Shown here: piece after piece, positions 24,479-44,228 of the stretch | Layout of the letters: each line of letters starts with the position of its first letter | Numbering within the stretch: position 1 is the stretch's first letter | NCBI GenBank assembly: GCA_964036155.1 | Contig: OZ038423.1 | Coordinates: 8,137,249-8,201,248 of the forward strand | Origin: Diploscapter coronatus | Lineage: Eukaryota > Nematoda > Chromadorea > Rhabditida > Rhabditidae | Reading direction: 5' to 3' | Length of the DNA stretch: 64,000 nucleotides | The notes under the pieces: generated by a model | Database searches by the model: none | The model's input: only the letters and a program-made list of their open reading frames with translations | What the model was told of the DNA's origin: nothing | Position numbers and translations under genes: made by a program

Positions 24479-26844
24479 TCAAAGCTGCATCAGAGCGTAT
24501 TTGTGCTTTCTGAAATAATAATCGTATTACAAGACTGATTTAAAATCTAACTAATGGACCAGAATGGTTTTTAAAATTCAAGAATAAGATTCGCGGTTTT
24601 CGTGCTATTTCTAACCAGATCAGTGGAAATAGCATTGAAATTGAGAAAATTAAATTTTAAAAATGCTAAGAACTTATGGATGACTTGATATTTTGAAAAA
24701 TGCGATACTACACTTCGTTAATTATTGATATCGTTTCAATTTCATTAATAGTTGATACATTGTACCTTGAAACTCGAGAAACGACTAGACGACCGTCGAA
24801 TGAAAGCGAAGCGAACGCCCAAGGGTCGGCAGATGACCATACACAGGCATAGCTGCAGATAGTCAATTTCATGAAACATTGAACAAACGATCTAAAAATA
24901 ACTTACACGCTCTCTTCGTGTTCATCAATTCTATCGACTAGTCCATCAGCAAGCGTTGCGACTTCTTCCTCATCCTGCAATTCACATCATTTACATATTC
25001 AATCTTCGGTAAGAATCTAGTATTATTATTAATTAGAATATAAAATCATTTGAATTTGAATACATAATATTTAGTTCATTTGAATAAACAACGTGTTTTA
25101 AAAATTTCAATTTATAGTTTTCAAGAAAAAACGCGCACTCAATTTCTTATCAATTCGTTTACCTGTTCATCCTCCCCCTTCTCGCCCTCTTCATTTGCAT
25201 CGACAGCCTCGCTGCTGACTGATTGAGCGCACGACAGAACGACACACGCATCGCTGCCTGCCGACAGGAGAAGTTGATCGTGGACGGGGTGAAAACGGAC
25301 CTGAAATGGGTTGTTGTGCTTTTCTGGAAGGGAAAATTCGTATGACATTTTAGAAAACAATTTCGCGATCTTATTAGCTATCTAACCATAAGAAGGAGGA
25401 AGTGAATAGAGGGTTGAAGTAAAACTCAGTCGATAATGCTCCTAAAATTCCAACCTGCCAAACCCAGTGTGAATGCGGTCGTTGCGAGATAAGTGGGTCT
25501 GTCGGTTTTCGTAAATCCCACAGACGAATTGCACCATCGTCTCCACATGTTGCGATGCTTAAATTATGAGAAATTTTACTATTCATTTGAAAATAGTTAA
25601 AAAAAAAACTCACACATGTTGAAGATTTGGATTGAAATCGACGAACATACATCGATGCGTGTGGGCGTCTCTGACTCGATTTGATTCACTGAATTATTAC
25701 AATCATTTCTTGAGGAACATAAGGGAAAACTCACGAATTGGTCCTAATGTCCCAGCAAATCAGGTGTTTGTCTTCAGGCAGAGCCAACATATTCGACGAG
25801 TGAGGATTCCAAGTGCCCGAATGAAATTGTAGATCTTCTTGATCGAACGGCAATTTACCAGATGCCTGAAAATGCAGTCTTTGAAGACGAAAAGATTGAT
25901 TGCAGTTCACCTATTCGAATATTTCAATAGGTTATTTAAAATGGAAGAGCTGCATTATTTAAATTAAGACGTGTTCACTTTTTGACATCATGACAATACC
26001 AATAGATTTTGCGTATAAACCTGCCACCTCTTGACATAATGCCAAAAATATGAACGCATCTTTATGATTTATCTTTTTCTTTGAAATTCCATCAGAAAAA
26101 TAGCCAGATTTTTCACCTGAATGCTCGAGCTTGCCACGTCAAACAGATTGACAGTGCTTCTGCTGACAGCTGCAAGTCGGTTTGTCGCTGGCTCCCACTG
26201 CACACAATGCACTAATCGGTCTGATTCCACTTTCGACAATTCTTCGAGTGACCGCTTGTCGTCACAGATGTTCCACAGAAAAACACCGAATGAGGGATTC
26301 GGGTTTCGAACTGAAAATCCACTTTTCACGCGAATTTTCAGGGAAATAAAGAAGAAAGTATGCAGAGTTATGAAAAATCTCTCCATGTGTAATCTTTCAT
26401 TCTTCTCGGCAGCATTATCTTGAAAAGAACCTACAATCAGCAGAAGACGTCGCAACGAGCGCAGCATTTGTAGGGCAACTGGCGATAGCCCGGACTTCTC
26501 CGGATGGATGAGTGAAGGACAGGGAGGCTATTCGAGAGTAATCTCCTTCAACTGTCAATCGACAGAGCTGAACAATTTTGATTCGATTAATTTTCAGCTG
26601 ATAAAATTTGCAAATACAAAAAACTGCATTTTGTCGTTTCTTCCAATAATTTTCATACAAAAATTCTGTAGTTGAGATTTTCACGAATCGTCGAAAAATT
26701 ACGGTAAATTATGAAAATAAGCACCATATTGTCCATTTTGATGTTGTGCGTGCCGATGAGGAACTGTGTCTTTTCCTCCTCCGCTTGGACTGCAGCCAGG
26801 CATCTCGACTCGAGGTCCAAGCCGAACATCAGACATTCGCCCAT
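24479..26844 (-). CDS. EIPR1: EIPR1 (TSSC1), EARP/GARP-interacting WD40 protein
   Basis: EIPR1 is a beta-propeller partner of the EARP/GARP tethering complexes and works in endosome-to-Golgi recycling and dense-core vesicle sorting. Ten exons keep phase: 26844-26725, 26597-26435, 26310-26117, 25865-25735, 25688-25614, 25557-25455, 25300-25163, 24974-24907, 24852-24766, 24509-24479, about 369 residues. The start [20 protein letters not shown] matches the family opening, and later blades are clear: [36 protein letters not shown], an acidic insert ([14 protein letters not shown]), and [19 protein letters not shown] close to the C terminus. The first base of the ATG follows directly on a TTGCAG acceptor, so this gene is probably trans-spliced. 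The start of exon 2 has a second possible acceptor 33 bp downstream in the same frame. Confidence 0.92.
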
Positions 26845-27471
26845 CTGCAAGCGAAAATTCAGTGTAATCAAATAAAATTTGGAGGAAAATATTGATTTGG
26901 GTAATTCAACCGAATCTAATCCAATTCCTGCATAAAGTGGCATGAAAATTCGTTTATTGAACCATAGAAAACATCGTATTTCACCTGAAAAATACCAGCA
27001 ATGCACTTGCATAAACTGAGCTAAAGTAAGGTTAAAAAATCCTAAAATTAAGCAGCTCGAAGATGAGAAAATCTGTGAACGAGATTCATATTCCAGAGCA
27101 ACATCTCGAAAATAATGACTAGAAATAACAAAAACAACAAAGAACAAAAGAATTCAACAATTGATCGATGAAAATTACTGTACCTTCGAATTCTAAACAA
27201 AAATGAAAGACCTGCAAGAGAGATATTAATTCTACCTCCTAAAAATACTAAAAATAAAGATAAATTAAATGAAAAGTCGTTACCGTATTTCCTCTATTAA
27301 AATTCTTTTTTTTTTCGTTTTCTTATAGTATCAGCTCCAATTTAGGAAATAGGGTCTACAAAAACCATGAAAATTTTGAAAATTATCGTCATGTTTCTTC
27401 GAAATTCAGAAGGAAAGAATATTTTTAAAACCCTATCTTTCTTTGGGATTTTTTTCTCGAAAGATTTACCT
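26845..27471. other. Spacer between TMEM161 and EIPR1
   Basis: About 630 bp separates two genes on the same strand. I see no exon. The distance is somewhat long for a worm operon, although a trans-splice-like acceptor lies directly at the EIPR1 start. Confidence 0.45.
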
Positions 27472-29986
27472 CTATCGAACGAAGTAAGTGTGGTAGATGA
27501 CTCCGATCGAGGATAGGGAGAAGTCGATGAGCAGCAACATGACCAACAAGTAGGACCAGATGGCTCGACACACAACCGGGTCGAACACGGAACGGAACAC
27601 GCCAATTGGGTTGGTGGCTGCCAAAGCAGGAGTGGAAGAGGCTGATGCAGAGAGTGATGAGGTGCACAGCCAAGACAAACCACCTGGAAATAAGAATAAT
27701 AAATAAAATAAAAAACAGAGAGGAAGGATTTTCTTCGAAGAATAGATAAAAAAGGTAAATAAAAATGAAATGATTTGCTGACATGTTGTCTTGAGCAGCA
27801 ATGAAAACATGATGGTCAACAAAACAGGAGTGAAATACTGCAGAGCCGCACAGCAGAAGTAGGAATAGTAGCGGAAAATCTGCAACTTTCAATTTATCTT
27901 GAAGATGAATAACAGTAATTCTTACAATTGCCTGCAGTTGATAGTTTTTGATGTAGCCTGTCTCCTGCTGCAATTGCAGAACTTTGTCGTGGGCTAGATT
28001 CAGATGAGCCTAAGATAAAATTTCGAAGATTTTTTTACTAATTCTTAGAATTTTCTTATCACTTATCTTTCTGAAACTTTATCAAATAGAGGAGTGATAC
28101 CAAAAACTACCTGCAGGTGAACTCCTTTGGCCAAGAATCTCAAGAACGCCCACAAAAAGACGAGGTAAATCCGCAGAATTTGCAGCTGATCTTCTGTCAG
28201 CCTGAAATTCAGTTTCAACAAATTGCCAAATTTCACTCCTTCTTACAACTTCCTGCGCCCTCCGATCAATTCCTCTTTGACAGGCTTGATGAAAAGCAGG
28301 ATGATTATTGCAGGCATAACGAAAGTGACGTGATTTGCGAGTCTGGAAAATTCGAAACAGTAATTCGTACTAGCTGCAGAATGTAAGTGCTTTTACTAAT
28401 TTCTAAAATTTCCTATCAGGGTTAATAATGAAGAAAAAACTCATTTAAAAATCTGATTACAAAACTCACTGGACGATTGGTCTGCTTTGTTGATTCGATT
28501 TCAAATACATGAGTGCGTATCGGAAACAGGGGAAGACGTGCATTGCAGAAAGGAACGAGAAAAATATCGACAGACTGATGTAGCTGAAAGAGGAGTATTG
28601 TAATTTCGCAGGACTTTTGAGAATCTTTTCCATTTTTGACCGAAGTAGTGTTGCTGAAGAAGTAAAGTTGAATTCATGATAAGTGAACGGGGTGAAATTT
28701 CAAAAAGTTGTATCTTACCGGAATTTTTAAACATGAGGATGAATAACTTACAGTAACAAAGGACTCTGCGGTTTGACAGACGCGTCTGTTTCGACTCCAT
28801 TTACCAGCATTGTCTGCACGAGATTCTCGTTAAAGCGATCGTATGCTGAAGTTAAAATGTCACTGTAATTGTAAGGAAATGAGAAAATAAAAATAACGAA
28901 AAATATGAAGAAGGAATAATTATATTTGGAATTAGCATGCATGCATACCAGAAAGCAGAGCGACATCGAAATAACGCTCAGTCGACATGGTGAAGATGCA
29001 GGAGCAGAGGAAGTAGAGTGCGCCGAATGTGAGCAGTAGGCCTCGCTCATCCTCGTTGCGAAACAGATACGCTGTTAGAGAGACCATTGCCTGAAATGGA
29101 CAGTTTCCTAATCATTTTTCAGTTGCTGCAATTTATCCTTAGTTATTCATAGTAATGGTTGGATGTTTACTTGCAGAATGAAGAAAATCGCGCAGATCAA
29201 CCAGAGGAGTGAAACGTTAAAATCCGAATTGTCGGGCATCAGGTAGAGGAAGGCCTCGCTCATTGCATAGACCTTAGAATTTAATTATTATTATTATTAT
29301 TCTCATAAAAATCTTCAGAACTATTGTGTAAAATAGCTTTAAAACAGTTTTCAAAAAATATAGAAAAATGGACATTTACCAAGAAGCATGTTGGAACGTA
29401 GACGCACAACCAATGCAGATTGTCGTACATCTGGAACCGCTGCAGATCGTCAGGGGAGACCTCACAGATCTTCAGGGTGAAGGGCGACTGCTTGCTCACG
29501 TTGAAACCGTCGTTGTCTTCCTCTTCCCTTAAAACCGGAAAGCATTTTCCTTTAGCAATTTCCATCTGTTACATTCGTTTCTTCCTGGCTCTGGGATTCT
29601 CCTTTCTCGCAGGAAGCAGAGTTCGTAAGTCTTCATTTGATGGAGCTATGAACCGGTACAGTCTGAAGAAAAGTGTCGAATTACTTCAGATATCCCAAGT
29701 TTGACGAAAAGATAAAAACTTCATGGGACAATCATTGCAAGAACTATCAAAAAGAAGTGGTTGAATTTGGGTAATCTCGAAATAGAGAAGTCGTTTTCAA
29801 ACTTTATAAGATCATTATGTGAAAAAGTACCCCTTGGTTACGAAGAATTTGACGAATGCCATGGTGTTCTTGATTTTGCTAATGACTGCGAGCAGCACCA
29901 GAGTGATGACCAGGTGGAACCCGAGCACCGCCTGAAAATAAAATTAGAATCTTTGCTCACAATAGAATGGTTGAAAGACATACCAT
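27472..29986 (-). CDS. TMEM161: TMEM161 multi-pass membrane protein
   Basis: TMEM161A/B are conserved polytopic membrane proteins; TMEM161B has been linked to cardiac rhythm and ciliary signalling, but the molecular role is unknown. Thirteen exons keep phase: 29986-29984 (the ATG alone), 29931-29831, 29662-29573, 29527-29380, 29272-29171, 29090-28949, 28845-28752, 28583-28470, 28342-28247, 28201-28111, 28009-27926, 27879-27783, 27683-27472, about 457 residues against about 480 in human. Recognisable blocks are AVLGFHLVITLVLLAVI, LYRFIAPSNEDLRTLLP, FTLKICEVSPDDL, TAYLFRNEDERGLLLTFGAL and the C-terminal FDPVVCRAIWSYLLVMLLL with IGVIYHTYF. A GATTTTCAG acceptor 34 nt before the ATG fits trans-splicing. 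Confidence 0.88.
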
Positions 29987-31173
29987 TTTCAGATGAACCC
30001 CGTATTCCTATTGTAGCACTGAAAATCAAATGCGTCTTGCGCTGAAATTTTGAGTCTCAAATAGTATCTTCATATGGTTTTGTAACCATGAATTTCTCAA
30101 AGGTCTAAAATTCAAAGCATATCACATTTATTATCGTTCACATTTCATGACGCATACAATTTCGGTGATAATAAATAAATAAAATTCTAATAGTTGCTCT
30201 CCCTAAAGTGATGCAAAATCATTGAGTTTTGGTGTGACGACGCTACACTTCATATGTTCCTGTAGCGACATTAAATCAGCATGTTCATGTTGTCGAATTA
30301 TTTAGTCCTTCGCTTTTCATTCGAAGAAATCCATGACACCCGGAAAACTAATACATCAATAAAAGAATCAAAGAGAAAGGAAAAAACCAAATGAATGTCA
30401 TTAGGCGATTTTAGGTAAATTTTCGAAGAGTCAGATAAAAACTGATGAAAATGAAGGTTTGAGGTCAAACATGCCATATTTTTCTTGCATCGAATATGAA
30501 GTAAGTTTGACCCAACTTTAGAATCAAAACCATGTACAATTCACAAAATTTGTTGAGTAAAAGTAGTAAATAGCTCTCTAATAGTAGCCGAAAAACAATT
30601 GGGAAGGAGCAAAATTAGTTTGGATTTAGATCTAAAAGGGATCACAATTCGTTTGACATTTGACACAGTAGCTGCACAATGAGGATGAACACAACACAGA
30701 AAGAAAATCGAGGAGAGGAAAAGAAACAAGGAAAATGAAGAGGAAGAAATGCCCCGTCTAAAAAAACAAGGAAATCAGTGAAACACAGCCAAGATTGGTA
30801 AATTTTGATAAGATAGGAGGATTACTGTAGCTTGAACTTTTACAGAGGTGTTGCAAGATTTCTGGTAAAAATCTAAATGTACAGGAACTATAGAATGGGT
30901 GAATGCTTTTTACCTGATGAATTTTGAGAAATAATCTTGTAAAACACATGCCAAGCTTCAGCTACAGTACTTATGATAAGAAGATAGCGAGTCTACAGTC
31001 GATAAAATTATAGTCAACAACAAAAGTAGCGCTCATGGGAGGCGAATTTGACACTTTGAATCACCCAGACATCCCTATGAGCAACTCATCGAAATCGAGT
31101 GAACTGATAAGCGTTACAATTCTTCAGAATGATATCTTATCAGCCGACTCCCACTTTTAAATGAATGAAAGAA
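29987..31173. other. Intergenic, 1.2 kb
   Basis: Sequence between the BIG Arf-GEF stop and the TMEM161 start, both minus strand. No supported exon, RNA gene or repeat. Confidence 0.5.
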
Positions 31174-39809
<8,636 letters not shown>

Positions 39810-40337
39810 CCGCTGTTCTCCTTGGTCCGCTCGATCCAATTTCTGATCCGATTCCTATTCCGTCACTTCTTAATCAACCTGTCCAAGCTAACATGCGAAT
39901 TTCCAAATCCCTCTCGACTTGAAATGTCGCTTTCTAAAACGGGAAAATCACTGAGACAGAAAAAATCCACGAAATCGATCGATAAATCGGGGAACAGGGC
40001 GATTTTCCGCAATTTCGCCATTTCGATACACACGATTTGCATCGGAAAAGTACCGAAATTACGAAGAATTTGGTGAGAATTGGTGAGAATTGGTGGGAAT
40101 TGCGAGACAGTGAGACCCCTGGAAAATATTGCAAAGATTGTGCAGAGGTTATTTCCATGCTGCGGAAACAGTGGCGCAGCAAGGAAATAACCTCTGCGCT
40201 ACCTCTGCAATATTTTCCAGAGTAATATGCGACGAGCAGCTGCACTTTTCCGTTTCAAGTTGCCTTTTGACATTTAAAAATTTTCTTTTGATTTTTTCGT
40301 GAATAATTTTCGAAAATTGCAGGTGGGTTAAGCCGAT
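39810..40337. other. Divergent promoter region, BIG and MRPS6
   Basis: The two genes start head to head 528 bp apart, so both promoters must lie here or within the first introns. The interval contains a threefold GGTGAGAATT-type tandem near 40070-40100 and the strong hairpin at 40119-40220. No TATA box stands out. Confidence 0.5.
40119..40220. repeat. 102-bp hairpin between divergent genes
   Basis: The arm CTGGAAAATATTGCA, then GCAGAGGTTATTTCC, and GCTGCG pairs with its inverted copy with a handful of mismatches, leaving a loop of about 10 nt. Arms are about 46 bp. It fits either a short MITE or a microRNA-like precursor; the ends are sharp, which favours an inserted element. Confidence 0.65.
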
Positions 40338-41698
40338 ATGCCGCTGTTTGAATTCACGGTCATCACAAAGTCATTGTCGAAGGTTGGTTTGTTGAGTTGG
40401 GTTGAATTTTCAGTGTGAAAATGTTCGCTAAAAACGAGGAGAATTAATAAATGTCAGAGAAGCCTGAAACCATAAATTAAGTAACGCCTGAAAAATGAGC
40501 ATTTTGAAAACGAGAACAAGAAATTCCACTTGATAAAAATCAATCCAGAAAATCTTATCATGATGCAGCGCAAATCTCCTATTGTTTCAGGTAGACCTAA
40601 TCAAGACACTGACGCGCGCAGGGAACGTGCTGCTGGAGAAAGGCGCTGTGATCGAGAAGGTTGAATCGCTCGGACACAGAGATTTGCCCTACAAGAGGAT
40701 CGCCAAACAGACTGGCGACAGTGTCTATGCATCCAAGTAAGTTCCAGATTGAAATTTTTGAAATTCAAAGCCAAATATTCCTGTCAGTTTTTTTCTTTAA
40801 AGCGAATATTTTAGAACCTAGAAGAAGCCTTTTTAAATTTTTGAATGATGCAGTTATATGAATTCTTCAACCTATTGGAAGTTTGATTACACGAATAAAA
40901 GACTTAATTTCGTACTTCCTTTCGGGAAAATTCACTCGATTCTGATAAAAAATATCAATAACTTAAAAATTCGACTTGTCAACCCACCTAACTGGATTCC
41001 TTTCAGTTACTTCCTATTCCATGCACACATGTCATCCCCTGCTAGACTCGAGGCCAAGACGATTCTGCGCAACGACTTGGACACGGTCAGTCAATCTGTT
41101 CACTTGCAAATAACTACTCTTTCCTTTCTTCTTCCCGTTCGTGCTACATATTACACAGCCATTAGAATTGCATTTCCTGCCCTTCCCTGAAGACTGAGGA
41201 CAATAGCACTCATTCACTCTCTCCAAGCTCAAACCGGTTTTACTCTCATTCTGCCTATTCATAATTCCTCACAATTTTTGCATACTATCTGCAATTTAAA
41301 AAATAAATGAATAAAGTTAAATTTGTTTGTTCAGGTACATGTGGAAGCAGTTCTGACGCCAACAGAGAAGCCCGAATTCGAGTGCAATTTGGAGGAAATC
41401 CTTAAACCGCCCGCTGAAAGAGAGGTTCGACATTTTCAAATTTTTTAAAAGTTATAATTTCTGGAAACAAATTATCTAAGCCTGATAATTAACAGGCGTT
41501 CAAGTTCAAAGACTAAAAATAAGAGTCGAAGAAGCATTTTTCAAAAATCACCCCCAAAAAATCGTATTTCAGTCCGTTCAAAAGCTTCGAGAGAAGCAGA
41601 AGTTGTGCCATTTCACTCGTCAACTCATCTACAAGAAGACGGAAAAGGAATGGCGGGCTATTCCTAAGAGCTATCCCATTGCACCTCCCAGGGACTAG
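40338..41698 (+). CDS. MRPS6: Mitochondrial ribosomal protein bS6m
   Basis: bS6m binds 12S rRNA with mS18 on the small mitochondrial subunit. Five exons keep phase: 40338-40382, 40591-40736, 41007-41085, 41335-41424, 41573-41698, for 161 residues. The S6 ferredoxin-like fold opens with MPLFEFTVITKSLSK, continues through VDLIKTLTRAGNVLLEKGAV, SLGHRDLPYKRI and NYFLFHAHMSSPARLE, and ends with a charged extension (SVQKLREKQKLCHF, TEKEWRAIPKSYPIAPP) of the kind mitochondrial homologues have. No classical cleavable presequence is visible, as is usual for this protein. An AATTGCAG acceptor 15 nt upstream of the ATG fits trans-splicing. Confidence 0.88.
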
Positions 41699-42415
41699 GG
41701 AGCATAAAAGATTTCCAGGTAAATTACCATTTTTGTCACCAAAGATCTCAAGTATTGAGTTTGAAGCATGACATTTCGAAATACAATACTCGTTCGTACT
41801 TTCTTTGAGTTGAATTACATCAAATTTGTCATGTCGCAAATTCAATGATTTTTGAAGATCTAATCATCTATTTGCAACAACTTTATGGCGAAAGCTGTAT
41901 GAAAGCTCATGTGAAAAAGGCGAATTTTAAACCTTCCATATGAATACCATGATTTCAGATTCCATCTCTTCATGTGCTCATCTTTCGCGTCAAAACCGGT
42001 ATTTTCATTTTCATCGAGGAATTTCGATTGTCAAAAGCTCCTTCTCTGAATATTATCATTTTGTCAGTGAATTTTTCTTGCAGAATTATGTATAGAAATT
42101 CCTTCCTTGCGGTTGCCCTTTATCTTTTTTCTTTTCATATAGAATTCTCTTATCTCTCCTCGAAATCTCGCAATCAAATTTAGTTTCATAGATCAGATAA
42201 CAGTTTATTTTTCTTTGTTTTAGGTTAGCTGGTAGATCTTCAATTGTACAGTTCGATTTGAGAACTTTCATTCGTTGAAATCGATTGTTATTTTTCTTGT
42301 TATAAAATTTATCCTACAAATAGTTGATTTCAGTGAGATTACATGGTTTGAAACCGTGGATGAATATCTGAATTTTCAGAAACTTAATTTCAAATAAAGT
42401 TCAGAAGTTTTTAGA
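41699..42415. other. Intergenic, MRPS6 to OPRT
   Basis: About 720 bp of AT-rich sequence between two plus-strand genes. No exon or RNA gene is supported. Confidence 0.5.
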
Positions 42416-43666
42416 ATGTCCCAGATTGTTCAGACGAATGGCTGCAATGGCAAAGGCAAGGCCCATCAGACCACCGAGAAAGAAATGTTCGAAGCATTCT
42501 ACGATATGGAGGTAGAATTTCGTCTTTTTTTAATCTCGCATTTTATATTCGGCATTGAATATTATCTAGAATCTTTGTACAATGCTCGAAAAAAATTCAT
42601 CTTTGAGAAATTTCCCCGATTAATATACTATTTTCCCTTGCACTCACCTTCCACCCGTCTTGTACACCAGATTCAGTAATCGCCTGGAATTATATTGACT
42701 GACATTCATAATCAGTCTTAATCTTCATGCATCTTATCATTTTCAGGTCTTCCGTCTCGGCGAATTCTACCTGAAGAGCGGCCAGATGACCCCGATCTAC
42801 ATCGATTTGCGTCGTCTCATCAGCAAACCCAAGATTATGGTGAGTTGGCAAGCTTTTCAAGATATATTTCTTGACATTCAGAGAGTGGTAGCCCAAGCCC
42901 TGTGCGACAAAATCCAGAACATGCAGCTGCAATTCGACTATATTGTTGGAGTGCCCTATGCTGCTCTGCCACTTGCCACTGTAAGACAGCTTGTATTTCA
43001 TCGTTTTTAAGAATTAATCTTTTGACTACATCAATTTCATGCTAGTCTCGCAGAAAATCAGAAAATGAAGTGGAGAAAAGCATGAACGCGCTCTTATAAT
43101 ACGACTTCTTTTCGCAAATGACTCGGAATATTCCAGCTGGTTGCCGACATTCTGGACATTCCGATGTTGATGAAGAGAAAGGAGGCGAAGAGTCACGGCA
43201 CGAAGCAGCTCATCGAGGGCGTCTACAGCAAGGGAGGCACTGTCCTGCTCGTGGAGGATGTCGTTACTTGGGGAGATTCCATCAAGGAGACTGCTCAAGC
43301 CATCAGAGAGGAAGGACTGCTGGTAAAATTTTGGAGAATAATTTAACTTGCTAAAAATTCCTGCTGTTAAAAATCACGGTTTCAGGTGACGGATTCGATC
43401 GCCATTCTTGATAGACAGCAGGGTGCAAAAGCAAAGTTGGAAGCTATCAATGTTAATTTCCACAGGTATTGAAAACTCATGCAACTTGTTTATTTCTAGT
43501 TTTGATAAAAGGTCTAGAATTTCATAAAGTAGAGATAATATTTTCCAGTTTCCTGACGATGGACGGCATTCTGAACGGTCTGATCGAGAAGGAACAGATC
43601 ACGAAGGAACGAAAGAACGAAATCGTCGAGCACTTGGCCAAGCCCTTCACTCCCAAAGCTAACTAG
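42416..43666 (+). CDS. Orotate phosphoribosyltransferase, single-domain
   Basis: OPRT joins orotate to PRPP to make OMP in de novo pyrimidine synthesis. Six exons keep phase: 42416-42511, 42747-42839, 42882-42980, 43137-43322, 43386-43465, 43549-43666, 223 residues. Family blocks are GEFYLKSGQMTPIYIDLRR, DYIVGVPYAALPLAT, the flexible catalytic loop KRKEAKSHGTKQLIEG (Lys and His ligands kept) and the PRPP motif VLLVEDVVTWGDS. The last segment ends HLAKPFTPKAN and a stop, so the OMP decarboxylase domain found in animal UMP synthase is absent. The PRPP motif has Trp where Ser or Thr is usual. Worms have both a bifunctional UMPS and a separate OPRT-like gene; this looks like the latter. Intron 2 is only 42 nt. 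A TTTTTAG acceptor precedes the ATG by one base. AATAAA follows the stop near 43703. Confidence 0.9.
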
Positions 43667-44228
43667 GAGTCGAAGGTGACATTTCAGAATTAGCGCCAAT
43701 TCAATAAATTACTGCTTTGTATATGAAAGTTATTTTTTCTAAAAATTGCATTTTTCCGAGAATTTCTTTTCCAGTCAGCAGATTTCATCTTTTTAGCAGT
43801 CATATCTTATTAAGCACTTGTTAAGAATTTTCTTCATTTCAAAAGCAAGAATCCTTGTTATAGCCAAGTATAGTTATCAAATTTGACAAATATTTATTGC
43901 AATTTTTGTTCGAGATTGACCTTTATCTTCAGGTCCATTTTTCTATTTCAATTGATCGTTGTTGAGATTCTATTCATTCATATCATGTTTATCCATTTAT
44001 ATCCGGGATTTTCAAATATTATTTCAAGAATTGTTCAAGCTTTTCATTTTTTCGAAAGTATCCCAATTTTTTAAAATTGAAGTTTCTCATGGTGAAATAT
44101 ATATATTTATTTTTGATGGGTGAATAAATTGTATAAAAATTGTTTTTTTTTTCAGTTGATAGATAGAAGTAGAATTCTTATCATTATTTTGAAATGACCA
44201 TTTTTGAAAAAATTATTTTTTTCAGAGA
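43667..44228. other. Intergenic, OPRT to THOC3
   Basis: About 560 bp of T-rich sequence between two plus-strand genes, ending in a run of T before a TTTTTTCAG acceptor four bases ahead of the THOC3 ATG. No exon supported. Confidence 0.5.
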
